A DNA stretch of 49,159 nucleotides from positions 1 to 49,159 of the forward strand of contig CAZUAI010000039.1 of assembly GCA_964617875.1 (NCBI GenBank), given 5' to 3'. Below are positions 1-9,181 of this stretch, piece after piece. A program made the position numbers and the translations under genes. Within the stretch, counting starts at the first letter, position 1; each line of letters starts with the position of its first letter. The notes under the pieces are model-generated. The model was not told the DNA's origin and did not search any database. It saw nothing but the letters and a program-made list of their open reading frames with translations. Origin of the DNA: CAZMVY01 sp964617875. Its GTDB lineage: Bacteria > Planctomycetota > Phycisphaerae > UBA1845 > PWPN01.

Positions 1-86
1 CATGAAAACGTAACCGCCCGGCACTAAACCACTTGGGACGGCAGTGCCATTCGCCCCTGACACCCTTTCCTGTGACGAATGCGAAC

Positions 87-1346
87 ATGAGATTCATCGT
101 CGCTCATTCCGGCAAGCAGCACGCGTACCGGCACGCTCTGGCGCTGCAGAACCGCGGGCTGCTCGAGCGCTTCATCACGAGCACGTACTACCGCCCCGAC
201 TGCGCGCCCGATGCGTGGCTGTCGCGGTGGACCGGGCTGGACGGCGTGCTCCGGCGGCGGCACCTGGACGGGCTGGCCGCGTCCGTGCGGCGCCGTCCGC
301 TGTTTGAGCTGCCCGAGGTCGCGTGCCGGGCGATCCTGGGGAACGGCAGGCTCGCCCGCCATCTCACGCACGTGCGGGACGCCTGGTTCGACCGCTGGGT
401 GGCCCGCAGGCAGCTCCGCGGAACGACGGCGACGGGCTACTGGGGCTTCCAGGGCAGTTGTGCCGAGAGCCTCGAGGCCGCGCGGGCCCGCGGCCTGCTG
501 GCGGTGGCCGAGTTCGCGACGGGCCACGTGGTCGCCGCGGAGCGCATCCTTGCCGCCGAGCGGGAGCGCCACCCGGAGTGGGCCGACTCGCTGAGCAATG
601 CCGGCTTTCCCGTCTGGTATCGGCGGCGCATGGAGGCCGAGCCGCACCGTGCCGACGTGTGCGTCGTCGCCAGCACGTTCACGCGATCGACGCTGGAGGA
701 CGCGGGCGTGCCGTCCGATCGCATCCGCCTCCTGCCGCTGGGGGCTGACGTCGGACGGATCGAGGCGACGTCGCGGCCGAAGCGGGGGCCGTTTCGCATC
801 CTGTTCGTCGGCAGCGTCGGCCAGCGCAAAGGGATCAAGTACCTGCTCGATGCCTACGAACGGATTCGCTCGGCGAATACGCGGCTCGTGGTCGCCGGCC
901 CGACCGTCGGTTCCGGCCGGGCGTTCTCCGAGTATCGCTCGTGCGTGGAGTATCTCGGGCGGATCGACCAGGGCCGGGTGTTCGCGGAAATGGCCCGCAG
1001 CCACGTCCTCGTGCTCCCCTCGCTGTTCGAGGGGTTCGGCCTCGTGCTCGTCGAGGCGATGGCGGCGGGCCTGCCCGTGATCGGCAGCACGCACTCGGCC
1101 GCGCCGGACATCGTGGAGGACGGCAAGAGCGGATTCGTGCTCGCGCCGGATGACGTCGAGGCGCTGTGCGACCGGCTGACGAGGCTGGCGGAACGTCCCG
1201 CGCTCGCGGAAGAGATGGGGCGGCAGGCGGCCCGCCGGGCACGCGCGTTCAGCTGGGAGCGGCACGAGGAACGGCTGGCGGAACTGTGTGAGACACTCGA
1301 GGCGGACTGGTGCAATCGGACGAAGGGCCACTCCTTGGCGTCGTGA
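87..1346 (+). CDS. Glycosyltransferase family 4 (GT-B fold)
   Basis: A 419-residue GT-B glycosyltransferase expected to add a sugar to a lipid-linked exopolysaccharide unit at the cytoplasmic membrane. The C-terminal nucleotide-sugar domain is clear: a beta strand RILFVGSVGQRKGIKYLLDAY near residue 245, then the acidic E-x7-E segment SLFEGFGLVLVEAMAAGLPV near residue 325. I start at ATG 87 because MRFIVAHSGKQHA is a normal GT-B first strand; an in-frame extension to 33 adds only non-conserved residues. Its 3' end overlaps the next gene by 37 nt, so the two are probably translationally coupled. Donor and acceptor cannot be read from sequence. Confidence 0.88.
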   Translation: MRFIVAHSGKQHAYRHALALQNRGLLERFITSTYYRPDCAPDAWLSRWTGLDGVLRRRHLDGLAASVRRRPLFELPEVACRAILGNGRLARHLTHVRDAWFDRWVARRQLRGTTATGYWGFQGSCAESLEAARARGLLAVAEFATGHVVAAERILAAERERHPEWADSLSNAGFPVWYRRRMEAEPHRADVCVVASTFTRSTLEDAGVPSDRIRLLPLGADVGRIEATSRPKRGPFRILFVGSVGQRKGIKYLLDAYERIRSANTRLVVAGPTVGSGRAFSEYRSCVEYLGRIDQGRVFAEMARSHVLVLPSLFEGFGLVLVEAMAAGLPVIGSTHSAAPDIVEDGKSGFVLAPDDVEALCDRLTRLAERPALAEEMGRQAARRARAFSWERHEERLAELCETLEADWCNRTKGHSLAS

Positions 1347-2206
1347 TCCCGACGCGGAACCGGCTGGAGGATCTCCTCCTGACGCTCGAACGCATCGGGC
1401 GGGATGCGTACCCGCGCGTCGAGGTGTCTGTCTACGACGACGCATCGGACGTGGATCCCCGTCCGGCGCTGGCCGCGCGGTTTCCGCACGTCCGCGTCTT
1501 CCGGAGCGAGCGGCGGGTCGGCCCGTGCGAGCTGCGCAACCGGCTCGTGGCGGCATCCCGCGGCGAGATCATCGTGGGTCTTGACGACGATTGCAGCTTC
1601 GAGACGCCCGACGCATTCGCGAAGATCGTGAGCATCTTCGCCGGCCGGCCGCAACTGGGCCTTCTCTCGTGCCGGGTGCGCCGGGCGGACGGCACGCTCT
1701 GGCCCCCGCACCGGGGCGAGCCGCTTCGCGAGACGACGAACTTCATCGCCTGCGGGTTCGCCATGCGCCGGACGGCGTACGAGGCCGTCGGCGGCTTCGA
1801 CCCGGCCGTCTTTCGCAGCGGCGAGGAGCGGGACCTGGCGATCCGGCTGCTCGACGCCGGATTCGAGATCCGGCACACGGACGAGATCGTGGCCGACCAC
1901 CGCGAGTCGGCGGCGGATCGCGATCACCAGTTCATCCACGCCCACGCGCTGCGGAACGAACTGCTGTTCGTCCTCCGGTACGCACCGGCGGTGTCTTTGC
2001 CCTGGCGCATGTCCCGGCAGATCCTCTCGCACGTGGTGTACTGCGTGACGAGGGGCTGGTGGCGAGCGCTCTGGGCAGGTGTCCGCGGCTTCTGCTCGCG
2101 CCTGCCGGGCGCGGCCCTGCGCCGGCGGCCGGTCGCCGTGCGGACGTGGCGACGGTTCTTGAGGCTCAGCCGACCGGATGCGAAAGCGGCCATCCAAACG
2201 GCCTAG
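1310..2206 (+). CDS. Glycosyltransferase family 2
   Basis: A 298-residue GT-A (family 2) glycosyltransferase. The N-terminal nucleotide-binding motif LGVVIPTRNRLEDLLLTL, the YDDASD acid cluster and the metal-binding VGLDDDC (DDD in place of DxD) are present, followed by the acceptor-side segment GGFDPAVFRSGEERDLAIR with the expected ED-like catalytic pair. It starts at GTG 1310, preceded by GAGG at suitable spacing, inside the end of the upstream glycosyltransferase gene. The protein ends in a basic tail rich in Arg, possibly membrane-associating. It belongs to the exopolysaccharide operon; the sugar is unknown. Confidence 0.88.
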   Translation: MQSDEGPLLGVVIPTRNRLEDLLLTLERIGRDAYPRVEVSVYDDASDVDPRPALAARFPHVRVFRSERRVGPCELRNRLVAASRGEIIVGLDDDCSFETPDAFAKIVSIFAGRPQLGLLSCRVRRADGTLWPPHRGEPLRETTNFIACGFAMRRTAYEAVGGFDPAVFRSGEERDLAIRLLDAGFEIRHTDEIVADHRESAADRDHQFIHAHALRNELLFVLRYAPAVSLPWRMSRQILSHVVYCVTRGWWRALWAGVRGFCSRLPGAALRRRPVAVRTWRRFLRLSRPDAKAAIQTA

Positions 2207-2227
2207 AACAGAGACAGGACCACTCCC

Positions 2228-3553
2228 GTGAAACCCGAACACGCAACGGCAATCTGGTGGGCCCTCGCGGCGGCGACGGTGCTGGCGGGCGCCATCTACT
2301 TCGACATCCGGAAAGACGTCCGGCGGATGGTCTCCGCACGCAATGTCGTACTCGTCGGGTACTTCATGTGGTATCTCCTCGAGGCGATCCAGGGTTCGCC
2401 GACGGTTTTCCAGTGGGGCGCCGCCGCGTACGAATGGGGCATCTTCCTCGTCGTCCTGTCGGCGGTTTCGTTCCTGGTCGGTTATCACCGGTTCGACGGA
2501 CGCTGGTTTGACGGCCTGCGAACGCGCGTCGGGTACATGCGCGACTGGAACCTGCTGTCCCAGACCCTGGTGATCGGCATCCTGATCGGGGCGATCCCGA
2601 TCGTACTGTACGGCCTGGCCGACCCGGCGGAGACGCTGGCCGGCCTCGTGGCGGCGCGGCACGGCTGGCGCGGCACGCTGGTCCGCGGCGCGATCGGCGA
2701 CTTCCGCGCGGCGGTCGTCATGATCGAAAACTGCGTGCTCGGCGTCGCCTGGGTGGCGATCGTGCTGCTCGAGCACAAGCGGCGGACGCGGACGCTCACG
2801 ATCGTGGCCACCGCCGTTCTGGTGTGGTTCCTCGTGCGGGCCTACGGCACCGGTTCGCGGTCGGTGATCCTGATCGCCTTCACGGTCCCCGGGGCGTGGT
2901 ACTTCTGGCGATCGACGGCGGACCGGCAGCGGAAGCTGGTGCTCGCCTCGCTGCCGTGCGCCCTGCTGTTCTACTGGTTCGCATCGGCGCTCGCCGAGGG
3001 ACGCAAGGAAGGCCGTCTCGAGTTCTTCCGCGAGCCGCAGTACGTCGGCCACGAGATGTTCCGCGAGCTGCTGTACATCGTGGACCAGGTTCCCCGGCAC
3101 CGGCCCTACCGGTACGGCGAGACCATGTTCGTCGAGCTGATCAATCCGATCCCCCGGTTCCTCTGGGAAAGCAAGCCGCTGGGCTTCGGGATCGAGTACG
3201 CGGCCTGGCACGGCGAAGACGCGCTGGCCGGCGGTCCCACACTGTCGCCCGGCATCATCGGCGAGATGTACCTGAACTTCGGGATCCTGGGCATCGTGCT
3301 GCTGAGCGCCGCGGGCGGCGCGGTCTGCCGCGCGTGGGATCGCCTCGGCCCGCAGTTTACCCGGTCGCTGCCTGTGCTCATGGTGTACTCGGTGGGGCTG
3401 GGCGGCCTCCTGATGCAGGGGCGGTCCTTCACGATTCAGTTGTTCTATCCCCTGATCGCCTCGCTGATCTGCCTGTGGATCGCAACCGCCCGGCTGCGGC
3501 GCCTGGGGCTGGACCCCGGCCAGAGAACATGGCGATACCAGTACTCCACCTGA
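2228..3553 (+). CDS. Wzy-like polysaccharide polymerase, multi-pass membrane protein
   Basis: A 441-residue integral membrane protein with about ten hydrophobic segments, placed among glycosyltransferase genes. A large hydrophilic loop (roughly residues 255-350) contains RYGETMFVELINPIPRFLW and then GEMYLNFGILGIVLLS, an arrangement typical of O-antigen/EPS polymerases of the Wzy/WzyE-like class, which join repeat units on the periplasmic face. The start is GTG 2228 with AGGA about 11 nt upstream. The end overlaps the next gene by 25 nt. An O-antigen ligase-like function is the main alternative, since both share topology and have little sequence conservation. Confidence 0.75.
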   Translation: MKPEHATAIWWALAAATVLAGAIYFDIRKDVRRMVSARNVVLVGYFMWYLLEAIQGSPTVFQWGAAAYEWGIFLVVLSAVSFLVGYHRFDGRWFDGLRTRVGYMRDWNLLSQTLVIGILIGAIPIVLYGLADPAETLAGLVAARHGWRGTLVRGAIGDFRAAVVMIENCVLGVAWVAIVLLEHKRRTRTLTIVATAVLVWFLVRAYGTGSRSVILIAFTVPGAWYFWRSTADRQRKLVLASLPCALLFYWFASALAEGRKEGRLEFFREPQYVGHEMFRELLYIVDQVPRHRPYRYGETMFVELINPIPRFLWESKPLGFGIEYAAWHGEDALAGGPTLSPGIIGEMYLNFGILGIVLLSAAGGAVCRAWDRLGPQFTRSLPVLMVYSVGLGGLLMQGRSFTIQLFYPLIASLICLWIATARLRRLGLDPGQRTWRYQYST

Positions 3554-4644
3554 TGCAGTGTACGCACCTCGGCGGGACGGAACAGACCGTCTACGCCCTG
3601 ATGCGCGGGCTGCACGGCCGCCGTTACGACTTCACCGTCTGCTCGATGCACCCCGTGGGCGACGGCGGACCGCTGCTGCGCGAGAGCGGCATCCCCGTCA
3701 TCGGCCACGAGTACCGCGGACGGTTCGGCTGGCGCACGCATCCGAGTCTTCGCCGCACGGTGCGATGGGCGGCGTGTGATCTTGTTCTTGTGACCGGGCC
3801 GACACTGTCCGGCGCGGTTGCGGTCCGCCATGCGAGGAGCGATCGACGCGTCCTGACCGTGCATTACCATCACGGTCAGGACCGCCGGTCGCGATGGAAA
3901 TGGCGGGCGTTCTACGCGGCGTTCGGCCGCGACTACGCGCGGATCACGTTCCTGACGGACTTCATCCGCCGCGAGGCGGAGGCCGTGGCGCCGCACCTGG
4001 CGGACCGCTTTCGCACCGTCCGCGCGCCCGTCCTGCCGCCGCGCCCGCTCGATCCGGCCGAGCGCGCGGGGATCCGTGCCGAGTGGGGCCTGCCGGCCGA
4101 CGTGCCCGTCGTGGTGAACGCCGGCCAGCTCATCCCGCGCAAGCGGTGGGACGTGTTCCTCAACGTGGCCGCCAGGCTCTCGCGGCGAGAGCGGGACGTG
4201 CATTTCCTGATCGCCGGGGACGGGCCCTCCCGGCCGCTCCTCGAGGAACGGGCACGCGAGCTGGGAATCGCGAATCGCGTGCGGTTCGTCGGCTGGCAGC
4301 GCGATACGAACTCCGTGTACGCCGCGGGCGATGTGCTCCTGTTCAACTCCGACGCCGACGCCTTCGGCCGCACGCCGCTCGAGGCGATGGCCTCGGGCCT
4401 CCCCGTCGTGGCCTCGGTCACCTACGGCGGAACAGGCGAACTGATCGAGAACGGACGCAACGGCATTCTGCTGGACCGCCACGACGAGGACGCCCTGGCC
4501 GCGCACGTGGAATCGCTGCTGCGCCCCGGCCCGGCCCGCCGTGAGATGGTCCGCCGCGGTTTGAACACCGTTTCCCGCGATTACGGGTACGAGGGTTTTC
4601 TTGCCGAGTACGACAAGCTGTTCCGCGAAGTCCTGTCGCAATAG
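3529..4644 (+). CDS. Glycosyltransferase family 4
   Basis: A 371-residue GT-B glycosyltransferase. The N-terminal part has HLMQCTHLGGTEQTVYALM, a GG-x-E loop that commonly contacts the donor phosphate. The C-terminal domain has NAGQLIPRKRWDVFLNVAA, FLIAGDGP and the acidic motif DAFGRTPLEAMASGLPVVAS. I start at ATG 3529, inside the 3' end of the polymerase gene, because the open frame upstream of it is antisense-like and not conserved. The gene overlaps the next start by 44 nt, again suggesting translational coupling in the operon. Donor specificity is unknown. Confidence 0.87.
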   Translation: MAIPVLHLMQCTHLGGTEQTVYALMRGLHGRRYDFTVCSMHPVGDGGPLLRESGIPVIGHEYRGRFGWRTHPSLRRTVRWAACDLVLVTGPTLSGAVAVRHARSDRRVLTVHYHHGQDRRSRWKWRAFYAAFGRDYARITFLTDFIRREAEAVAPHLADRFRTVRAPVLPPRPLDPAERAGIRAEWGLPADVPVVVNAGQLIPRKRWDVFLNVAARLSRRERDVHFLIAGDGPSRPLLEERARELGIANRVRFVGWQRDTNSVYAAGDVLLFNSDADAFGRTPLEAMASGLPVVASVTYGGTGELIENGRNGILLDRHDEDALAAHVESLLRPGPARREMVRRGLNTVSRDYGYEGFLAEYDKLFREVLSQ

Positions 4645-6709
4645 TGCGGCGGAGCGGGCGCAACGCCGGCACTGGCTCGCGGAGCTGCACACCGCGGCCC
4701 GCAGGCGAGACGGCTCGCGCCTCGGCAAGCTCGTTCACGCGCCGTGCCGGCTGTTGCGGACGCGCCGAGCCGCACGGCGGGGGCTGCACGAGGTCGAGGC
4801 GCGGTTGTTCTTCGGCGCCGGCATGTCCGTCGTGCTGCCGGAGCCGGTGTCGCATCAGCTGTACGTCTACGGCGCGTTCGAGCCGGAGCTGTCCGCCGCC
4901 ATGATCGCACATGTGCGTTCCGGCGACGTGGTGGTCGATGTCGGCAGCCATTTCGGCTACTTCACGCTGCTGGCGTCGAAGCTGGTCGGTCCCGGCGGCC
5001 GCGTACACGCCTTTGAGCCGACGCCGAGCACCTTCGAAAGACTCTGCCGGAACACGGCGGCCTGCCTGAACGTCGTCCGAAACCGTGAAGCGCTCTTCTC
5101 TCGCGAGGGCGAGCTGGCCTTCCACGACTACGGCACCGTCTTCAGCGCCTTCAACGGGTACAGCGCGCCGATGACGTGGGTCGATCCCCGCGTGCGTCTG
5201 CCGGACGGCGATCTTCGCGTGCCGTGCCGGACGCTCGATGCCTATTGCCGCGAGCATGGCGTGCGGCCGGACTTCATCAAGATCGACGCCGAGTCGGCCG
5301 AGTTCGACGTGCTCGTCGGCGCGCGGGGCGTGCTGGAACGCGACCGCCCCGCCGTAGCCGTCGAGCTGGGCGACCACGAAGGCCGTCCGACCGGACGCCG
5401 GTGCGTCGAGTTTCTGCGCGGCCTTGGCTTTGTCGCGCATGAATGCACGGTCGAAGGCGGGCTCACAGAACACGAACCGCGCGAGCGCTACCACAATGTG
5501 CGCCTGCTCTTCCTGTCGGGCGAACGCCTTCTCGAACGAGGGGCCCTGCCGCCGTCCGAGCGGCGCGTGCGCGTCTGCCTGGCGACGCTCTGGCCCGGGG
5601 TGACCAGCACCGACGTCGCCGGCGATTCTTCTGCCGCGACTCCCGCAGGGCCCGCACCCCGATTCGCGTATGCCGGAGCGTTTGCCGGCGGCGGATTCGA
5701 CCTGATCGACGCACCGCGCATCCGGGCGGCTGCCGCGACACCCGGCCTCGCGGGCGGCACGCTGGCCAGGGCGGCTTCCGTCTTTCGGGCGCTGACGCAG
5801 GCCGACGTCGTCGTGACGCACCTCACGTCGCGAATGTTCCTGGCGGGCCTGATGAAGGTGTTCCGCCCGGGCCTGAAACTGCTGTCGGTCCAATATGAAT
5901 GTGCTCCGCCCGTCGGGCCGCTGCGGTTCGCGCGACGGGCTCTCAAGCGATGGGCCTACCGCCGGGCCGACCGCGTCCTGTGCCTGGCACCGAGCCTGCT
6001 GCGCGACCTGGCCGACCTCTGGGATCTTCGACCCGGTCGGCTGGCCTGGCTGCCGTTCGGCGTCGATACGCGATTCTTCACGCCGGACGAAGGGATCGAA
6101 CGCGAAAACGTTGTCCTTGTCCCCGGCAATCATCGCCGCGATGAGCGCGCGGTCATGGATCTCGCTCGCTCTTCGACGGCGGGGCCGGTCGTGCGGGTCT
6201 CCAATGCGCCCTGGGTCCGCGAGATGTACCTGCCGGCGCTGGAGACCGATCGCGGCCTGTCGTCTTCGTTGCGATTCGAGCGGTCCGTCACGCCCGACCG
6301 GCTCCGCGACCTCTACCGCCGCGCGCGGCTGGTCTGGCTGCCGCTGGTCGCGAGTCGCGAGCCTTCGGGATTGACGGCCGCCCTCGAAGCGGCGGCGTGC
6401 GGGTGTCCGCTGGTCGTCAGCGAGGGGATGACGTGCGAGGTGCTCGCCCGGCTCGGCATTCCCCACGAGGTGCAGCGAGCCGGCGAACCCGCGGACGCGG
6501 TCCTCGCGCGGGCATTGGCCGCCGCGCGGGAACACGGACGCGCCGCGGAACGGGAACGGGCGGCGGCCGTCGTGCGGTCGGCGTCGGTCGAAACGGCCGG
6601 CGCGGCGTTGCGTGAGCAGGTCGCGGCGGTGCTCTCCGACGCGATCGCCGTCGAGCCGGATGCGGACGAGAAGGCGGCGGGCCTTCGTCCGTCGGCGTGC
6701 GGCGCGTGA
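4601..6709 (+). CDS. FkbM-family methyltransferase fused to GT4-like glycosyltransferase
   Basis: A 702-residue two-domain protein. Residues about 70-310 form an FkbM-type SAM methyltransferase: VVVDVGSHFGYFTLLASKLV is motif I, HAFEPTP the acidic loop, and DFIKIDAESAEFDVLVGA the characteristic FkbM segment. Residues about 330-680 are a GT-B-like half with LKRWAYRRADRVLCLAPSL, WLPFGVDTRFF and the acidic-helix motif EPSGLTAALEAAACGCPLV. The likely roles are O-methylation of a sugar and glycosyl transfer on the same glycan. The start is TTG 4601 with GAGGG 5 nt upstream; no in-frame ATG exists before about residue 74, so the exact start is uncertain. The GT half is less canonical than its neighbours. 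Confidence 0.8.
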   Translation: MPSTTSCSAKSCRNSAAERAQRRHWLAELHTAARRRDGSRLGKLVHAPCRLLRTRRAARRGLHEVEARLFFGAGMSVVLPEPVSHQLYVYGAFEPELSAAMIAHVRSGDVVVDVGSHFGYFTLLASKLVGPGGRVHAFEPTPSTFERLCRNTAACLNVVRNREALFSREGELAFHDYGTVFSAFNGYSAPMTWVDPRVRLPDGDLRVPCRTLDAYCREHGVRPDFIKIDAESAEFDVLVGARGVLERDRPAVAVELGDHEGRPTGRRCVEFLRGLGFVAHECTVEGGLTEHEPRERYHNVRLLFLSGERLLERGALPPSERRVRVCLATLWPGVTSTDVAGDSSAATPAGPAPRFAYAGAFAGGGFDLIDAPRIRAAAATPGLAGGTLARAASVFRALTQADVVVTHLTSRMFLAGLMKVFRPGLKLLSVQYECAPPVGPLRFARRALKRWAYRRADRVLCLAPSLLRDLADLWDLRPGRLAWLPFGVDTRFFTPDEGIERENVVLVPGNHRRDERAVMDLARSSTAGPVVRVSNAPWVREMYLPALETDRGLSSSLRFERSVTPDRLRDLYRRARLVWLPLVASREPSGLTAALEAAACGCPLVVSEGMTCEVLARLGIPHEVQRAGEPADAVLARALAAAREHGRAAERERAAAVVRSASVETAGAALREQVAAVLSDAIAVEPDADEKAAGLRPSACGA

Positions 6710-6741
6710 TTTCAGGCATCCCAGGCCGAATGGTGCCCGGC

Positions 6742-7929
6742 ATGGATCGAATCCGTCTCCTGGTCCTGACCGTGATGCCCTCGCCCTACCAGCGGGAGCT
6801 GTTCGGCGCGATGGCGGCACATCCGGGGCTGGACGTCCGGGTGCGCTACTACACGGCCGACGCACCGGACCGGCAGTGGCGCCGCTCGACGCTGCCGTCG
6901 TACAGCCGCGTGCTCCCGGGGTTCGCCCTGCACTCGATCGCCCGATGCTGCTGCCTGAACCCGTCGATCGTGAGCGAGCTTCGGCGGGAGGATTTCGATC
7001 TGGTCGTCGTCGGCGACTACTTCACGCTGACGGCCCAGCTCGCCATGCGGTACCTGTCGTGGCGAGGCATCCCGTGGGTGCTCTGGGGCGAGGCGCCGGG
7101 CGTGTCCGCGCGCGGATCGCTCGGCCGATGGCTGCGCTCGCTCGCGCAGCGTCCGGTGCGTCGTCACGCGGCGGGTGTTGCGGCGATCGGCGGCCGGGCC
7201 GTGGAGGCGTATCGCGGTGTCGTCCCGTCGCACGTCCCGGTCTTCAATATCCCGTATCACTGCGATCTCTCCGAGTACCTCGCGATTCCGCGGACCGAGC
7301 CGCGCGGCCCGGTCCGCTTCCTGTTCAGCGGGCAACTGATCCCCCGCAAGGGCGTGGACGTCCTGATCGAGGCGTTCGAACGCATCTGCGAGCGGGGGCA
7401 CGACGCCAGGCTCACGCTCCTGGGCGACGGACCCTATCGCGGTCACTACGAACGCCGGCTCTCGCCGGAATGGGCCGACCGGGTCCGGTTCGCCGGCTTT
7501 GTCCAGCCCGGCGACCTGCCCCGCGCGTTCTCCGGCGCGGACGTCTTCGTCCTGCCGAGCCGTTACGACGGCTGGGGCGTCGTGGTGAACGAGGCGCTGG
7601 CGGCGGGCATGCCCCTGATCCTGACATCGAAGGTCGGGGCCCTCGATCTCGTCGAACCGGGCCGCAACGGCTACGTCGTGCCGCCCGGAAACGCCGACGC
7701 ACTGGCGGCGGCGATGGAGCCGTTCGTCGAGCGCCCCGAACTCGTCCGCCGCTTCGGCGAGCATTCGCGCGCACTCGCAAAGGGCTGGACCGTCGAACGC
7801 GGCGCCGAGCGCTGGCACGAAATGTGCCGCACCGTGTTGAGCGGCACGCGCGCTGTTCGTCGAACAAGAGTTGCTGAAGCGACGCCGGGCCGGCACCGCC
7901 GTCCGCGGCTCGCCGCTCTGAACGCCTGA
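6742..7929 (+). CDS. Glycosyltransferase family 4
   Basis: A 395-residue GT-B glycosyltransferase. It begins LLVLTVMPSPYQRELF, a first-strand signature of WcaI/WbuB-like and amylovoran-type transferases, and the donor half has FLFSGQLIPRKGVDVLIEAF, LTLLGDGPY and the acidic motif PSRYDGWGVVVNEALAAGMP. ATG 6742 is preferred; GTG 6697 and ATG 6730 are in frame but add a segment without conservation. It lies 32 nt after the FkbM fusion gene. The C-terminal 35 residues are basic and look unstructured. Confidence 0.86.
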   Translation: MDRIRLLVLTVMPSPYQRELFGAMAAHPGLDVRVRYYTADAPDRQWRRSTLPSYSRVLPGFALHSIARCCCLNPSIVSELRREDFDLVVVGDYFTLTAQLAMRYLSWRGIPWVLWGEAPGVSARGSLGRWLRSLAQRPVRRHAAGVAAIGGRAVEAYRGVVPSHVPVFNIPYHCDLSEYLAIPRTEPRGPVRFLFSGQLIPRKGVDVLIEAFERICERGHDARLTLLGDGPYRGHYERRLSPEWADRVRFAGFVQPGDLPRAFSGADVFVLPSRYDGWGVVVNEALAAGMPLILTSKVGALDLVEPGRNGYVVPPGNADALAAAMEPFVERPELVRRFGEHSRALAKGWTVERGAERWHEMCRTVLSGTRAVRRTRVAEATPGRHRRPRLAALNA

Positions 7930-7938
7930 CTCGAACTC

Positions 7939-9174
7939 ATGCGCTGCGCCCACGTCATTCCGTACATGAACCTGCGTGCCGGCGGCCCGGTCGTCGTGGT
8001 CGATCGGCTCTGCCGCCGCATGCTGCGCCGCGGGATCGAACCCGTCGTGCTGACGACCGATGTGCTGTCCGGCGAGGGCGGTGACGTGGCCGCGTCCGCC
8101 GCCGGCGTCGCCGATGCGCCGTCGTTCGGCGACTACGAGCTGCGGTTCTTCCACGCCCTTACGCGGCGGTTTGCCTACAGCCCGTCGCTGGCCTCCGCCC
8201 TGGACGAAGTTGTGCGGACGTGCGACGTGGTTCACATCCACACGTTGTGGACCCACGCGACGTGGGCGGCGGCCGCGGCGTGCCGAAGGCACGGCGTTCC
8301 CTACGTCCTCATGCCGCACGGAATGCTCGATCCGCGTTCGCTGGCCCGCAAATGGGTGCGGAAGGTCGCCTACGGACGCCTCTTCGAGTTTCCCCGGGCG
8401 CGTGCGGCGGCGGGACTCATCTACACCACGGACGAGGAGCGTCGGCTGGCCGAGCGATCCGTCCGGTCGCTGCCGCGCGGCCACGTCGTGCCGCTGGGCA
8501 CCGATCAGCCGCCCGGCCCGCGGGAGGAACTGGCGCGGCGGTTCCTGGCGTCCAGGCCGCACCTCGTCGGCCGCCAGCTCGTCACGTTTCTCGGCCGGGT
8601 GCATTCCAAGAAGGGGCTCGATCTGCTCATCCCCGCCTTTGCGAAGGTGGCCTCGCGCGTGCCTGCGGCCCACCTGCTCGTCATCGGCCCTGACGATGAG
8701 AACACGTGGCCCGGCCTGCGCCGGGAGATCGAGTCGCTCGGCCTTCAGGGCCACGTGACGCGGATCGAAATGCTCCTGGGCGGCGCCAAGTGGGCGGCCC
8801 TGGCGGCCAGCCGGGTCTTTGTCCTCCCGTCATACCAGGAGAACTTCGCCATCGCCGTGGCCGAGGCCCTGCGGATCGGCACGCCCGTGGTCATCAGCGA
8901 TCGCGTGAACATCTGTCACGAGGTCGAGGCGGCGGCGGCCGGCCGCGTGGTGCCGTGCGACGTCGAGGCGGTCGCGGGCGCGATCTGCGAAACGCTGGAT
9001 GACACCGACGCCTGGCAGCGCCGTTCCGCCGCGGCGGCAGACCTCGCCCGGCGCCAATTCGACTGGGACCGCACGGCCGAACTGACGGTGCAGGTTTACG
9101 AGCATGTTCTGGAGGATTCGCGGCGGCGAATGCCGGCGGATCCTCCCGTCGGATGTGTCGTCGAGACAGGATAG
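7939..9174 (+). CDS. Glycosyltransferase family 4
   Basis: A 411-residue GT-B glycosyltransferase. It has AGGPVVVVDRLCRRML near the N-terminus (donor-phosphate loop), DVVHIHTLWTHATWAA, LMPHGMLDPRSLARK (typical of EPS mannosyl/galactosyl-transferase-like GT4 enzymes), then TFLGRVHSKKGLDLLIPAF and the acidic motif PSYQENFAIAVAEALRIGTP. It starts 9 nt after the previous gene and ends 7 nt before the acetyltransferase gene, so it is part of the same transcript. The donor sugar cannot be assigned. Confidence 0.87.
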   Translation: MRCAHVIPYMNLRAGGPVVVVDRLCRRMLRRGIEPVVLTTDVLSGEGGDVAASAAGVADAPSFGDYELRFFHALTRRFAYSPSLASALDEVVRTCDVVHIHTLWTHATWAAAAACRRHGVPYVLMPHGMLDPRSLARKWVRKVAYGRLFEFPRARAAAGLIYTTDEERRLAERSVRSLPRGHVVPLGTDQPPGPREELARRFLASRPHLVGRQLVTFLGRVHSKKGLDLLIPAFAKVASRVPAAHLLVIGPDDENTWPGLRREIESLGLQGHVTRIEMLLGGAKWAALAASRVFVLPSYQENFAIAVAEALRIGTPVVISDRVNICHEVEAAAAGRVVPCDVEAVAGAICETLDDTDAWQRRSAAAADLARRQFDWDRTAELTVQVYEHVLEDSRRRMPADPPVGCVVETG

Positions 9175-9181
9175 AACCGCC

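Noticed and set aside
1..86. A start of the EPS operon at the window edge
   Set aside because: No promoter or complete gene is visible in the first 86 nt; the operon probably begins outside the window.
854..3211. Long minus-strand reading frame opposite the first three EPS genes
   Set aside because: Composition is that of a GC-codon shadow; the plus-strand genes have clear conserved motifs and overlapping starts.
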